DNA of 64,000 bases from assembly GCF_016469335.1 (NCBI RefSeq), contig NZ_CP059888.1:1984001-2048000 (forward strand), read 5' to 3'. The DNA is from Flocculibacter collagenilyticus (GTDB lineage Bacteria > Pseudomonadota > Gammaproteobacteria > Enterobacterales > Alteromonadaceae). Under the pieces are notes generated by a model. It did not search any database and had not been told where the DNA came from. It saw nothing but the letters and a program-made list of their open reading frames with translations. Of the stretch, positions 10,209 to 19,534 are shown piece by piece. The number at the start of each line of letters is the position of its first letter. Position 1 is the stretch's first letter. Position numbers and translations under genes: made by a program.

Positions 10209-11203
10209 GCTTTGCACCAACGCCTTAGTGCATCATACATACTCACATTGTCCATTTTAGCCAAAGACATTGCTTTCTCGCTGCATTCTGTATTCAACGT
10301 TAGTGAGGTTAAATCAACAACACTTTTGGTACTTGTATTTATATGCCAAATACTTTCAAAACAGGAAGCAGGTACTGGACGAGCAAAAATTGTCATACTC
10401 GTTTGCTGCGACTGCTCGTTGAAATGATAAAAAAACCATGGTCGCCAATTATGATCAGCAACAATCATTGTTACTAAATGTAGCCAGAATGCGCCTAAAA
10501 TAGCGTTTTCATGGGTAAAATGCGGCATTGGAAAACGCAAGCCGAACTGCGAACGTAAACACCCTCTGTTAGCCATAGACTGTAAAATAGCTGATGACTC
10601 ATGAATAAGTTGAGCGCGATCATTTACGTCATCGTATCCAATTGCCTGCCATAGCACTGACATTGGTATTTGTCGGAATCGGTTTACTTGCTCATTGATA
10701 TTCGGAGATTGTTTAAACTGTTCTACTATTGGTTTTAAATGATCCGCAACGGCGTCCATCTTTTCGGTAGAATCTGCTTCATGCAACGAACTAGTAACAC
10801 CAATTAGTGACTCAATACTCTGAGTGTTATTCATAAACAGCATTGAAGGATGCAGCTTTATAACATCTTGACCACAATGCACAAAACTCACAAAGGGGTA
10901 ATAACGGCCACTACTATCTAAACTCGGCTTAATCACGCCTACTAAAGACGATTCTGATTCGCCACCCGCCATATAAAATAAACTTGTTTCACCATTACTT
11001 GCTGGATTACTGGCAATTTTTATTTGTCGATTGGCATTTGCAAAACCCTCTTGAATCCAGTGATCAAGTGCTACGCTTTCCCGCGAATTTATGTTCTTCT
11101 TCAAAAAGTCAGGACGTAAACGAGTTTTACCAACATAACCATGTTCGTCTCGTCTTACGATAGCCGGTTGAGATTGTTTTTTATTCTTAAATAAACTAAA
11201 CAT
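10205..11203 (-). CDS. tagF: TagF, T6SS-associated regulator (ImpM/DUF2094 family)
   Basis: TagF proteins are known in other bacteria as post-translational repressors of T6SS assembly, sometimes acting on the Fha protein. The 332-residue product starts with a basic segment, followed by the family-typical FLKKNINSRESVALDHWIQEG near residues 35-55 and PFVSFVHCGQDV near 105. It lies between tssM and tssA, with a 4-base ATGA overlap into tssA. The start at 11203 has a GGGGGAG Shine-Dalgarno. No PpkA kinase, PppA phosphatase or Fha gene is visible nearby, so the usual threonine-phosphorylation circuit may be absent or encoded elsewhere. Confidence 0.82.
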   Translation of the reverse strand: MFSLFKNKKQSQPAIVRRDEHGYVGKTRLRPDFLKKNINSRESVALDHWIQEGFANANRQIKIASNPASNGETSLFYMAGGESESSLVGVIKPSLDSSGRYYPFVSFVHCGQDVIKLHPSMLFMNNTQSIESLIGVTSSLHEADSTEKMDAVADHLKPIVEQFKQSPNINEQVNRFRQIPMSVLWQAIGYDDVNDRAQLIHESSAILQSMANRGCLRSQFGLRFPMPHFTHENAILGAFWLHLVTMIVADHNWRPWFFYHFNEQSQQTSMTIFARPVPASCFESIWHINTSTKSVVDLTSLTLNTECSEKAMSLAKMDNVSMYDALRRWCKA

Positions 11204-11214
11204 TGCTCCCCCAA

Positions 11215-14200
11215 TTACTGACGATTATCGGCATCAAGTGTGGCTACCTGTACAGTGTCATCAAACAAGCTTTGCGGAAGCTTAAATGTCGTCATTGTAC
11301 TACGACTGAAGATGCCACTGTTACGTCCAGATTTAAGATTAAACTTAACCGTTAAAGGAACACGTCGGTCTTTGTTTTCAGCTTTAAACTGCCATTCTGC
11401 GCTATATTCAGTGCCTTTTTGCCACTTAATAGAAGCATCATTTAGTAGCCTTAATAGCGCCCATGGGCCTGATCGCTCTACACTTACCCGGCGACCAGCA
11501 CTATCTATACCGTATACTCTTGCCACTTCAGCTGAACCTTTACCTGGCCATGTAAAACGGCGCCATTCTTCGGGTTCATTTCGATAACGGTAGCTCTGTT
11601 CACTAAAACCAATATAGGTTTCGCGGACACCGCGTTGAGCAATAGGAAGTGCTTGAAATTTAAATTCGGTGTTTTCGCCATCTTTTGGGAATAATGAGCG
11701 AGAAACACGCTGCGCTTTATCTAAACCAGATAACATGTCTTTGCTAAAACCAATACCCATGCCATTCCAAGTGCGCTCTTCCCAACGACCTTTTCTAATT
11801 TTCAAAAAGGGCTTTAGCTGTATTTCAACAAAATTCCATAATAAGCCTGAACGACGATTAAGCAGCTCTGCTACATCTGCAATTGCAGCATCCGCACCAC
11901 TGCGCTGGAACGGGAATTTGCCTTGTATGCCCTGCGCATACAGACTATAAACTTGGTTATTCCACTCTTCATTTAACTGTCTTTTTGCAACATCAGCAAT
12001 TGCCTTGAAACTAGACTCAAGTGGACTTTTAAACAGGCCTTCTAAGGCTTTCTTAGTCATAGGCTCTAGTGCACGCAACTGGCTTTCAACGATAATCCAA
12101 GATGATTGCAACGAATTCTGGCTGTCTTCACCCAACAGTAGTGCTTGAGCAAACTCCATTGCTTGAGCGTCTGGCTCATTACTGCCAGCTAGTGTTTTAA
12201 GATCAGAATGAACTGTACTTAAGGTTCTTATATATTGCTGTAGAAAATCAGAATTCTGCCCTTTATCTGAAATATGCGTAAAGCGGCGTAAATCTGCTAA
12301 GCGGTTTTCTAACTCTGGCACACGCTTGATTAGGGTTTCTGCCACTTCTAAATTAACTTTTTTAGTTAATTTTTCAGCTGCTTTGGCTGCTTTTTCAGCG
12401 TGCTGGGCAACTTCTTTGGCTTTTTTCGGTGTATCTCGTAATACGATATTGTCATTCACCTTTGTCATCAGCTCAGAGAATGGTCCCTCTAATGATGACA
12501 ATCGCGCCAATGAAACACTGGCATCAGCTAGTCCATTAAACTTTCTAGATTTAATTCCGTTTAAAAAATCTAACCAAGTATTTGCATAATCTTTAAAATA
12601 AAGCGCTCTTATTGCCCTTGCTAATGCATCTGCTTTAGCTTTATCAACTAAGTTTTCACCGTGCTCATTCGCTGTTCCCATGATCCAGTCACCTGAACTT
12701 GCAAGTGTTACAACACGTTGAATTTCTGGGTAAACGTAATCTTCCCAGCCTTTTTTGGTATACGCGTAAGGAACAGTACGGCTACTTTCAAGTAGTTTAC
12801 GGTTTGCAGGGCTAAGTAATCTTGAAAGCGATAGCGCTCGCTGTTTAGCACTTTTACTTGAAATAATTTGCTGATAAAGCGGATCTGGTTCAGGCTGAGT
12901 ATCTAAAGACAGTCTGGCAACTGATACGCTATCTTCTGCTAGCTCCCAGAATGCGATGGCACCCGGTTTCTCAATATCTGTGCCTAGCTCATTTAAGAAC
13001 ATTGATACCATTTTGTTGAGTTTTACTTGAAGCTCTTTTGTAGACTCGTCATTTTTGTCAATGCGTAGCGAGTGCATCCAGCGAGAAACAATTTCAGATT
13101 GCGCAAACTCTTTATCTAGTTTTTCTGGGTGTTTCGCTAACATCAAGTGAAGCTTCAACGTATTGTAGTATTCTGAACGTAGAGCATTACGTGCTTCCAT
13201 GTCTGACGCTATCGACCACTTATTGCTCATATCCGCTAACTGATTAAGTACCATATTTTCAATTGGCGCAGATAATATTTTTTCTATTTGATGAAGTGTC
13301 AGTTCACGCATCTTATCTAATGTTTCATCACCTTCATAAATACCAAATATAAAATGCCATGGTAAGTCGTCTTCGTACTGCTCTAATACTTGATAATGTT
13401 CAAATAGTGCTATCGTTTGCTCAAGTGTATCGGCGGTACTGCTGCTATTTAAACGCGCTTCTACTAATGCTTCTACCCTACTTTCACCGTCACTTATTAA
13501 TACTTGGTTACTGGTCAGTGATGTCATTAATAGCGCTGTTGTTCCAGCAATTGAGGCTAATGTTGCTGATACGGCTAAACCTTTAAGCCATCTTTGAATT
13601 TTTCTTTGGCGTCGATTGCCACGAGTTAAATCTTGTAACTTAAATAGCACATCATTAAATACACTATTGATGAAGTAGCTTTTGGTAATGGTTTCTTGCT
13701 TCTGCTCTAGTTCAACCGAGCAAAACTGCTCTTGAACACCCGAAACTATTCTCTCTACTGGCGTACCTTCCTGTGTGCCAGATGTAAAGTAAATACCTGA
13801 AAACCAAGGCACTTCTTGATATGGATTTTGTTTGAAGAGTAAATTAACAAATTCTGTTAATTTAGTAGAAGCCGACTTAAATTGATTTGGAAAGTCGAAA
13901 ATTAATGACTTACGATGAATATTTCTTTCACGCGCCATTTTTCCTAGTCGCTGCTCACAAAGTCTATCGTATAAGTCTTCCATTCGCAGCTCGAACAGTT
14001 CAGCAGGATCTTGGCTCTGATCTTCACTGTCATCTAGCAGGTATGTACCCCAAACCTGATCACGTTCTTTCTCAGACAAGTCTGCAAAGAAGGGTTCAAA
14101 ACCGCTAATCAAATCACTTTTAGTAAACACCACATAAACTGGAAAGATAACTCCAAGGTGATCAATGAGTTCTTGTATACGCTCTCTAATAACTTTGACA

Positions 14201-14907
14201 TGTTGTCTAATATCTTCGCTGTCACTCGTTAAGACATCAGCAACACTGATTGACACCATAATGCCGTTAATAGGAAGTTTTGGACGATATTTTTTCAATA
14301 AACCTAAGAATGATAGCCACTCTTTATTATCAGCAGATTCCGTTGTGTACCTGCCGGCAGTGTCTATAAGCACGGCCTGATCTGAAAACCACCAGTCACA
14401 GTTTCGTGTTCCACCGAAACCTTGGATATGTAGTTCATTCGAATTTGAGTAAGGAAAATGCAAGCCAGAGTTAGCAAATAATGTACTTTTCCCTGTTGCT
14501 GAAGGGCCAATTATCATATACCACGGTAGTGCATATAACGCGGCGTTACCACGGTATCCAGCTCCTAAATGCGATGTTTTAAGTGATTGCAGCACATCTT
14601 GCATTTTAGTTTGAATTTCGTCGATTTCAGCTTGAGAACTTGCATTATGCCCTGCTAACTCTGCCACTAATCGATCGCCCGAACGCTTTGTCCAGAACCA
14701 TCTCGCTACAAGGTACAAAATAAAAGCGCCAAATACGGCAGCCATTGCGATTAATTTTTGATTGACTGTATGAAGCCCTACTATTTGGCCAGCAAACCAA
14801 ACAATGCTAAGAACTGCAATGAACCCGATAAATTGACCAGTTGCTCGTGAAGAAACAAGGCCTAATAAAAAGTGAACTAACCCACTTGTATTCATACGAC
14901 GTTGCAT
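11215..14907 (-). CDS. tssM: TssM (IcmF), T6SS inner-membrane complex protein
   Basis: TssM spans the inner membrane and links TssL in the cytoplasm with TssJ at the outer membrane. The 1230-residue product has two N-terminal membrane helices (about 25-45 and 51-70). A cytoplasmic GTPase-like domain carries an intact Walker A motif, GPSATGKST at about 134-142, and DTAGRY further on. A third helix lies near 450-470 and a long periplasmic region follows. The C-terminus contains the VARVYGIDSAGRRVSVE-like segment of the IcmF C-terminal domain. Its ATG immediately abuts the tssL stop (TAAATG) and its stop lies 12 bp before tagF. Length and layout are normal for an ATP/GTP-binding TssM. Confidence 0.95.
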   Translation of the reverse strand: MQRRMNTSGLVHFLLGLVSSRATGQFIGFIAVLSIVWFAGQIVGLHTVNQKLIAMAAVFGAFILYLVARWFWTKRSGDRLVAELAGHNASSQAEIDEIQTKMQDVLQSLKTSHLGAGYRGNAALYALPWYMIIGPSATGKSTLFANSGLHFPYSNSNELHIQGFGGTRNCDWWFSDQAVLIDTAGRYTTESADNKEWLSFLGLLKKYRPKLPINGIMVSISVADVLTSDSEDIRQHVKVIRERIQELIDHLGVIFPVYVVFTKSDLISGFEPFFADLSEKERDQVWGTYLLDDSEDQSQDPAELFELRMEDLYDRLCEQRLGKMARERNIHRKSLIFDFPNQFKSASTKLTEFVNLLFKQNPYQEVPWFSGIYFTSGTQEGTPVERIVSGVQEQFCSVELEQKQETITKSYFINSVFNDVLFKLQDLTRGNRRQRKIQRWLKGLAVSATLASIAGTTALLMTSLTSNQVLISDGESRVEALVEARLNSSSTADTLEQTIALFEHYQVLEQYEDDLPWHFIFGIYEGDETLDKMRELTLHQIEKILSAPIENMVLNQLADMSNKWSIASDMEARNALRSEYYNTLKLHLMLAKHPEKLDKEFAQSEIVSRWMHSLRIDKNDESTKELQVKLNKMVSMFLNELGTDIEKPGAIAFWELAEDSVSVARLSLDTQPEPDPLYQQIISSKSAKQRALSLSRLLSPANRKLLESSRTVPYAYTKKGWEDYVYPEIQRVVTLASSGDWIMGTANEHGENLVDKAKADALARAIRALYFKDYANTWLDFLNGIKSRKFNGLADASVSLARLSSLEGPFSELMTKVNDNIVLRDTPKKAKEVAQHAEKAAKAAEKLTKKVNLEVAETLIKRVPELENRLADLRRFTHISDKGQNSDFLQQYIRTLSTVHSDLKTLAGSNEPDAQAMEFAQALLLGEDSQNSLQSSWIIVESQLRALEPMTKKALEGLFKSPLESSFKAIADVAKRQLNEEWNNQVYSLYAQGIQGKFPFQRSGADAAIADVAELLNRRSGLLWNFVEIQLKPFLKIRKGRWEERTWNGMGIGFSKDMLSGLDKAQRVSRSLFPKDGENTEFKFQALPIAQRGVRETYIGFSEQSYRYRNEPEEWRRFTWPGKGSAEVARVYGIDSAGRRVSVERSGPWALLRLLNDASIKWQKGTEYSAEWQFKAENKDRRVPLTVKFNLKSGRNSGIFSRSTMTTFKLPQSLFDDTVQVATLDADNRQ

Positions 14908-15639
14908 TTACTTGCTCTCCTTTACTGCGCCAACGTGATCAAGTTGTGATAGCACTTCAATTTGCTTATCCATGTATTGATTACTTTCTTTTGCATCTTT
15001 TGTAATGACAAAATGGAAACCCATAAAGAGAAACATAATGATGCTAAGACCAATGCTGAATATCACCCAATAAGGTAAATTTCGTCCAACTTTCATAACA
15101 AAACCTTCGCTAGGCACGCCATCTTCAGAAAGAACTAATGAAGGAGCACCGTTGGCATCTTCAAGTTGTGCACGAACGTCCACAATTAGTGCTTTTAATT
15201 GCTCGATGCCTTTAAGTTTATAAGTACCTTCAAAGCCTAACTGTAAACAGACATAGTAAACCTCTAATACCGCTAATCTACTTTCACCGCCCACACGTAA
15301 TTTGTCTAAACGTTCAAAAAATTCTTCACCAGCACGGTTATTACCATAAAACTCTAATTGCAGCGGTCTTGCCATCCAGTCCATTCTGAAATTTGCACCT
15401 GAACTCATAACTAATTCATCACACGTTGCTGTAAGCGCAAACTTTGCTTCTTGCATCTGTGAGGTTGTAATTTGGTGTTCATAACAGTTTTTTTCGAATT
15501 GATCGAAGCAGTCGATGATTTTATCTCGATAGCCCATATCCAACTGTTCTACTGCATGGTTTAGTTTGAGCGGCAATAAAGCGTGTAGTACTGGTCCTAT
15601 ACACGCTAATAAATCTTGTTTTTTATCTGAAGAATCCAT
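14908..15639 (-). CDS. tssL: TssL (DotU), T6SS inner-membrane complex protein
   Basis: TssL is a tail-anchored protein with a cytoplasmic hook domain that binds TssM and the baseplate. The 243-residue product has the DotU-type helical core (for example ALTATCDELVMSSG near residue 70, GEEFFERLDKLR near 105, and YYVCLQLGFEGTYK near 130). A single C-terminal membrane segment (about 190-213, WVIFSIGLSIIMFLFMGF) and a short periplasmic tail follow. No OmpA/peptidoglycan-binding extension is present, so it is the short form. The gene lies between tssK and tssM and its stop touches the tssM start. Confidence 0.93.
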   Translation of the reverse strand: MDSSDKKQDLLACIGPVLHALLPLKLNHAVEQLDMGYRDKIIDCFDQFEKNCYEHQITTSQMQEAKFALTATCDELVMSSGANFRMDWMARPLQLEFYGNNRAGEEFFERLDKLRVGGESRLAVLEVYYVCLQLGFEGTYKLKGIEQLKALIVDVRAQLEDANGAPSLVLSEDGVPSEGFVMKVGRNLPYWVIFSIGLSIIMFLFMGFHFVITKDAKESNQYMDKQIEVLSQLDHVGAVKESK

Positions 15640-15681
15640 GAATGCCCTTTTGACGTTCAGTATTTAATTTAAATTTAAGGA

Positions 15682-17022
15682 CTAATGCTTATCTACGGTG
15701 ACTAGCTCAATACTTGCACTCTGCATACTAAATGGAATAAACACGCCCATGCTCTGCTCTTCCACTATTTGATGCCAAAAGTCGCCATACGACTCTATTC
15801 TGAAGTACTCATATCCACTTTTTACAGCTAGTTTATTTGGCGGTCTTTGACAGTGCGTCAGTTGAACCCCGTTCAGAGCTGATGACACTATCAACTCAAG
15901 ATTCTCGGCTGAGCCAATTTTTACTTGCTCTGGAAAGGTTTCTATCCATTTACTGTCTGACGACTCAATAAATACCGCAAGATAGAAATCATTTCTTTCA
16001 AACATGCTCGAATCAATGGTTTGTACCTGGTATATCGAGTCTGAAAGACGCTCTAACTTAAGGCCAGACATACGTTTAGGCACAACACCTTCAAGCATTT
16101 GATTGAAAATCAGATCAAAGCTAGCAAATACATCCGACAAGTTATCATGCTGATACTGCGGAATATTCGACATAAGCTCACTGTGCTCAAATATAGAAAT
16201 TCGGCTTAATAAGTTCAGCAATTCACAGTACAAACGCTCTGGATGTACTAAAGCAAGAGACTTTATGTGCTCGAGCTGTTTAGCTCCCGGTAACAAGCTA
16301 CTTAGTAGTAAAAAGCTATTTAATTCGTTTGGACCAAAGTCTGTGACTGAGCCAAAGCTCTGCCTTCTGTTTAACAGCACATTAGCTTTAGCGTTAACCA
16401 AATTGCATGTTCGATTGAGTAGCTGCTGCAAATATTTAGAGCTATTAATATTTAATAAAGGAGGAATAAAAGCGTCGTCGATAACAAAATCGCCGTCATC
16501 GCCTCGAATTAATCGTACTAATGGCAATGTGTCAAAGTACGACTTTTGATCTTGATCTGTTAGTAATACTAAATTGGGGTTTGATACTAACACTTCTCTA
16601 CTGCGCGAAGGGTCGTGCAGGTCAGCAACCTCAATGTACTCTGCTTTATAAGCTGTAAGTTGTCCGTTATTTCCGTATCCCTCTATTTCCCCAACCGAGT
16701 TATTAGAAGCAATACCGATAAAAATCGTAACGGAAGTTCTATCACTAGGAATTTCAAGTTTTAGTTCATTAGTTTGTTGACGTGAATATTCAATTAACCT
16801 ACCGTTTTTTAGTACAAACGCGGTATTTAATACGTTAACAATGCCTCGCGACAAGGCAGGCATATCTAAACTAATTGATTCAAAGCCATAAGCAAATGAC
16901 TGAAAGTACGATTGCCGCTTTGCATGCTGCTGTTCGTTATAACTGTCATAAACCTGAAAATGTTGCTGTCCTAGCAACACCCCTTCGGCCCATACTGGTT
17001 TTCTTGACTCTATAAAACTCAT
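15682..17022 (-). CDS. tssK: TssK, T6SS baseplate-membrane connector
   Basis: TssK trimers connect the baseplate to the TssLM membrane complex. The 446-residue product begins with the family's signature region: PVWAEGVLLGQQHFQVYD (residues 9-26), where the WxEGxLLxxQHFQ pattern is strongly conserved. PPLLNINSS near 185 is also a TssK landmark. The length is normal. The start at 17022 lies 2 bp from the tssJ stop, and tssL follows after about 40 bp. The order tssJ-tssK-tssL-tssM is standard. Confidence 0.94.
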   Translation of the reverse strand: MSFIESRKPVWAEGVLLGQQHFQVYDSYNEQQHAKRQSYFQSFAYGFESISLDMPALSRGIVNVLNTAFVLKNGRLIEYSRQQTNELKLEIPSDRTSVTIFIGIASNNSVGEIEGYGNNGQLTAYKAEYIEVADLHDPSRSREVLVSNPNLVLLTDQDQKSYFDTLPLVRLIRGDDGDFVIDDAFIPPLLNINSSKYLQQLLNRTCNLVNAKANVLLNRRQSFGSVTDFGPNELNSFLLLSSLLPGAKQLEHIKSLALVHPERLYCELLNLLSRISIFEHSELMSNIPQYQHDNLSDVFASFDLIFNQMLEGVVPKRMSGLKLERLSDSIYQVQTIDSSMFERNDFYLAVFIESSDSKWIETFPEQVKIGSAENLELIVSSALNGVQLTHCQRPPNKLAVKSGYEYFRIESYGDFWHQIVEEQSMGVFIPFSMQSASIELVTVDKH

Positions 17023-17024
17023 GG

Positions 17025-17489
17025 CTAATCGACTTCTTTAACATTTGGCAGCTTTACAGAGTTGCTTGTTAATAACACTTCAAGTGAAGTAGATAGCTTT
17101 AACGTGCCAGAGTTCAAATCATGGAATACTCGCCAATTGTCATCAGAACGGTCTCTGAATAACGCAAATACCCCTACGTACTTTGCTGTTTCAGCTTGCT
17201 CAAATTTAATCGTTAATTTTTCAGATGGATTGACTGTTCTTTCTTCAACAGTAATTAAGCTATTTGCGAGTACTGACTTGTCTGATTTCCAAAGCTCTTC
17301 AAAAGTTGCCGTTTTAAAACTTTGTATATCGGATAGTTGATATACACGAAGCACCACTGGAAGGGCTTCATCAAAACGGTTCATATTCAAGTTATCCGTT
17401 GCAGCCACCTCTAATTTAACCTGTGTTGAGGTACACGCAGTCATCAATATTGCAAACATTGCGATTGAGATTATCTTCAAAAATTTCAT
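17025..17489 (-). CDS. tssJ: TssJ, T6SS outer-membrane lipoprotein
   Basis: TssJ anchors the periplasmic part of TssM to the outer membrane. From the chosen ATG (17489) the product is 154 residues with a lipoprotein signal: a basic start MKFLKI, a hydrophobic core, and the lipobox MTAC placing the lipidated cysteine near residue 19. The body has the TssJ-type beta-sandwich features, including LPVVLRVYQLSD and the late VGVFALFRD strand. The start at 17489 has GGAAG eight bases upstream, whereas the earlier in-frame ATG (17504) has none, so the shorter form is preferred. It lies directly before tssK. Confidence 0.9.
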   Translation of the reverse strand: MKFLKIISIAMFAILMTACTSTQVKLEVAATDNLNMNRFDEALPVVLRVYQLSDIQSFKTATFEELWKSDKSVLANSLITVEERTVNPSEKLTIKFEQAETAKYVGVFALFRDRSDDNWRVFHDLNSGTLKLSTSLEVLLTSNSVKLPNVKEVD

Positions 17490-17517
17490 TTTAGTTACTT
17501 CCATATTTGTGGGGTGG

Positions 17518-18000
17518 TTATGTATCTACTTTATTCAGTAATTTTTGTTCTAATACAGGCCCAATAACTCGATTAAATCGCAGCTGAGCAGAGGTATGTA
17601 AACTTGGTGTTGAAAACAATAAGCGCTCTTTTAATGACGCTTCATTTTTTAACTTTTTTTCTTCTTCTACAGAATGAGTGACGATTTTGTCCATTGATGA
17701 AATTATTGACGAATAAATACGAAGAAGATCTTGGTTAAGCTGTTCAACATGCTCACTTGATAGGTCGCTAGAGTTGTAACACACAGCAATATCTGTATTA
17801 ATTAAACGTAAAAACATATCAAGTGAAGTTGCATGTAATACTCTGTGGTAAGGAATACCTACTTGATCAAGTACTGATGCAACTAAACGGGTTTGCGTCC
17901 ACAGAGAGTTGATTAATTGTCTTTTATAATTCTTTTCGTTATTTGTTGAAGACTCACATTCAGTGAATGAGGTACTGCTTGATTCTTCACTTTCTGACAT
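17518..18000 (-). CDS. Unrecognised protein, first gene of the T6SS operon
   Basis: I do not recognise this protein of about 160 residues. It has no signal peptide or membrane helix. The first 30 residues are a Ser/Glu/Asn-rich disordered tail. The rest looks alpha-helical, with QTRLVASVLDQVG, then a central SSEHVEQLNQDLLRIYSS helix and a Lys/Glu-rich helix near 120. It has no FHA domain, although Fha-type proteins often occupy this place in T6SS clusters. It starts 29 bp before tssJ and is the first gene after the operon promoter, so a cytoplasmic role in T6SS regulation or assembly is plausible but is an inference. Two starts are possible: ATG at 18015 (MEIAL) or 18000 (MSESEE). The latter has a GGAAA nine bases upstream and is used here. 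Confidence 0.7.
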   Translation of the reverse strand: MSESEESSSTSFTECESSTNNEKNYKRQLINSLWTQTRLVASVLDQVGIPYHRVLHATSLDMFLRLINTDIAVCYNSSDLSSEHVEQLNQDLLRIYSSIISSMDKIVTHSVEEEKKLKNEASLKERLLFSTPSLHTSAQLRFNRVIGPVLEQKLLNKVDT

Positions 18001-18015
18001 AAGTGCTATTTCCAT

Positions 18016-18679
18016 TTCTTATTACAGCTTCCCTTTCATTACGAAATAAATGCAAAACAGCAGCATCATAGAACATGCTGTTAACTTTTTTAGAGCATGA
18101 TATGCATTTTGAAAATCATGTCAAATACAAATTAACAATATTTCTACAAAAATATAGCTATTACTTACTCTGTAAAAAAATTAATAGAATAAAAATATAA
18201 AGTTATGAATATTTATCGTGAAATGTACTAATTTTTAATTTGGTTAATTTTTGAAAACATATATAACAAAACTTTAATCCGATGATGCTCGAATAAGCAT
18301 CTAGATTTTTAACATGTTTTGTAAAGACTAAGTGCTCGACTCATTTCAAGCAGCCCTTCACATTATCTTTCTGTTTATGGATGAATAAATTTGAAAATTA
18401 AATCAGATAGTTAATGTTGCTTATATTTTATACAACAAGACTTATAAAGTATTAAGAAGAAATTAATATAAAAAACATGGTGCATAAATAGTCAATAAAG
18501 GCTAATTTATATTCACCACTTAGGAGCGAGTCGTTTTAACTCCGTCAAGCTAAACGAATGATGATAACAACTTCAACTGCCTGCATAGTCTAAAATAGAT
18601 AGCAAAGAATATATGCTAGAAGCACCTTTGGGCAGTTTTAACGCTATGAATCGTTTAGGAACAAGTGAGAGGTAACTAA
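18016..18679. other. Long AT-rich divergent intergenic region
   Basis: This 664-bp gap separates the T6SS operon (minus strand) from an exported-protein gene (plus strand). It is strongly AT-rich and contains no open frame I can support. The T6SS side holds a good promoter at 18097-18124 and a pair of CATGAT/ATCATG arms around it (18096-18101 and 18115-18120), which could be a regulator site overlapping the promoter spacer. The right side carries the leader of the next gene, whose Shine-Dalgarno GAGAGG lies seven bases before its ATG. I see no RNA gene or mobile-element remnant. Confidence 0.6.
18097..18124 (-). promoter_or_regulatory. Predicted sigma-70 promoter of the T6SS operon
   Basis: Read on the minus strand there is a perfect -35 hexamer TTGACA (18124-18119), a 16-bp spacer, and a -10 hexamer TATCAT (18102-18097, five of six to consensus). 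Transcription would begin near 18090 and give a leader of about 75-90 nt before the first gene. An inverted repeat with arms CATGAT/ATCATG overlaps the -10 and spacer and could bind a repressor. No convincing sigma-54 element was found in the same stretch. Confidence 0.6.
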
Positions 18680-19393
18680 ATGAAGTATTTACTGAAGACA
18701 TTACGAAAGTCTAAGACCCCAGCTATTGCAGCGTCTTTGCTTTTTGCCCTACCCTGTTTTGGTAAAGCAAAAGCAGGCGGCTCAAACTATCTTGATGCCA
18801 GTGCTTCAAGTGTTAAATTAGCGTTTAATAATTACACTCAGCATATCACCCCTCCAGCCATAGATATAAACAGGGTGCACGAGCTTGAAGGTATTCAACA
18901 TGACAGCTTCCATTTAGCAAGTAACTCTCTGTTACAGCCAGATGCAACATTGTTCGATATTTATCATCTTGAACTGGAGCCAGCTTCTGAGCCAATACAC
19001 AATAACAGCAAAGCGCATAATTACTTTTTAACCGATGTGAGTAATTTGCCATTCACTGTTTCAACGAATCAGGTAAATATTAACGACAATCAAATCACTC
19101 GCTCTAAAATATCATTATATGGTGGGCTAGATGATTGGGCGTTTAGTATGAGTGGCAGCTACATTTCAGCCTCTACCGAACCACCAATTTTCGATAATTA
19201 TTCAACCGTAGAAGAAAATGAAAAGACATATAAAGGTTTATGGTTAATTGGTGGGAATATTTATTACAAAATAAACAAAGACTTTAATTTAATCATCAGT
19301 GGTCGCAGCTCATTTAATAAAAAAGCAATTAAATATGCTGATGGAGCAAAAAAATTACGCCAATTATGGGTGGGAATTAGTTATAAATTTTAA
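18680..19393 (+). CDS. Small exported protein, probably an outer-membrane beta-barrel
   Basis: The 237-residue product has a signal peptide (basic MKYLLKTLRKSK, hydrophobic core, ALPCFGKAKAGG with likely cleavage after AKA near residue 32). The middle part is polar and unrecognised. The last 100 residues alternate polar and hydrophobic residues as in amphipathic strands (KISLYGGLDDWAFSMSGSY; LWLIGGNIYYKINKDFNLII). The chain ends in aromatic Phe after LWVGISYKF, the classic C-terminal strand signature recognised by the Bam machinery. I infer a small outer-membrane barrel, but function is unknown. The start has a strong GAGAGG Shine-Dalgarno. It is divergent from the T6SS operon and shares its long regulatory region; whether it is linked to T6SS is not known. 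Confidence 0.75.
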   Translation: MKYLLKTLRKSKTPAIAASLLFALPCFGKAKAGGSNYLDASASSVKLAFNNYTQHITPPAIDINRVHELEGIQHDSFHLASNSLLQPDATLFDIYHLELEPASEPIHNNSKAHNYFLTDVSNLPFTVSTNQVNINDNQITRSKISLYGGLDDWAFSMSGSYISASTEPPIFDNYSTVEENEKTYKGLWLIGGNIYYKINKDFNLIISGRSSFNKKAIKYADGAKKLRQLWVGISYKF

Positions 19394-19471
19394 TTGTGTT
19401 AGCTTAAATCTATTTTTGGCTGATATTCTAGTGATTATAAACAAATCTTAGCTATTTAATTTAAAAATAAC

Positions 19472-19501
19472 ATCACATCATTCTCATTATCCACGTATAA
19501 T
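19472..19501 (+). promoter_or_regulatory. Promoter of the DEAD-box helicase gene
   Basis: A perfect TATAAT lies at 19496-19501 with a partial -35 hexamer ATCACA (four of six) at 19472-19477 and an 18-bp spacer. Transcription would start near 19508. This matters for the gene start, because the first in-frame ATG of the helicase frame (19502) lies directly after the -10 box and would be upstream of the transcript. Confidence 0.5.
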
Positions 19502-19534
19502 ATGCCTAAGTATTTTTACAGAGGCATTTCTTTT

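Noticed and set aside
1-18015. Contractile phage tail or extracellular injection system
   Set aside because: The cluster has TssM, TssL, TssJ, TssK and ClpV, which are specific to T6SS, and no phage capsid, lysis or AAA-type injection-system genes.
18030-18090. Sigma-54 promoter for the T6SS operon
   Set aside because: A TTTTGCA on the minus strand recalls a -12 element, but no GG doublet lies at the correct -24 distance.
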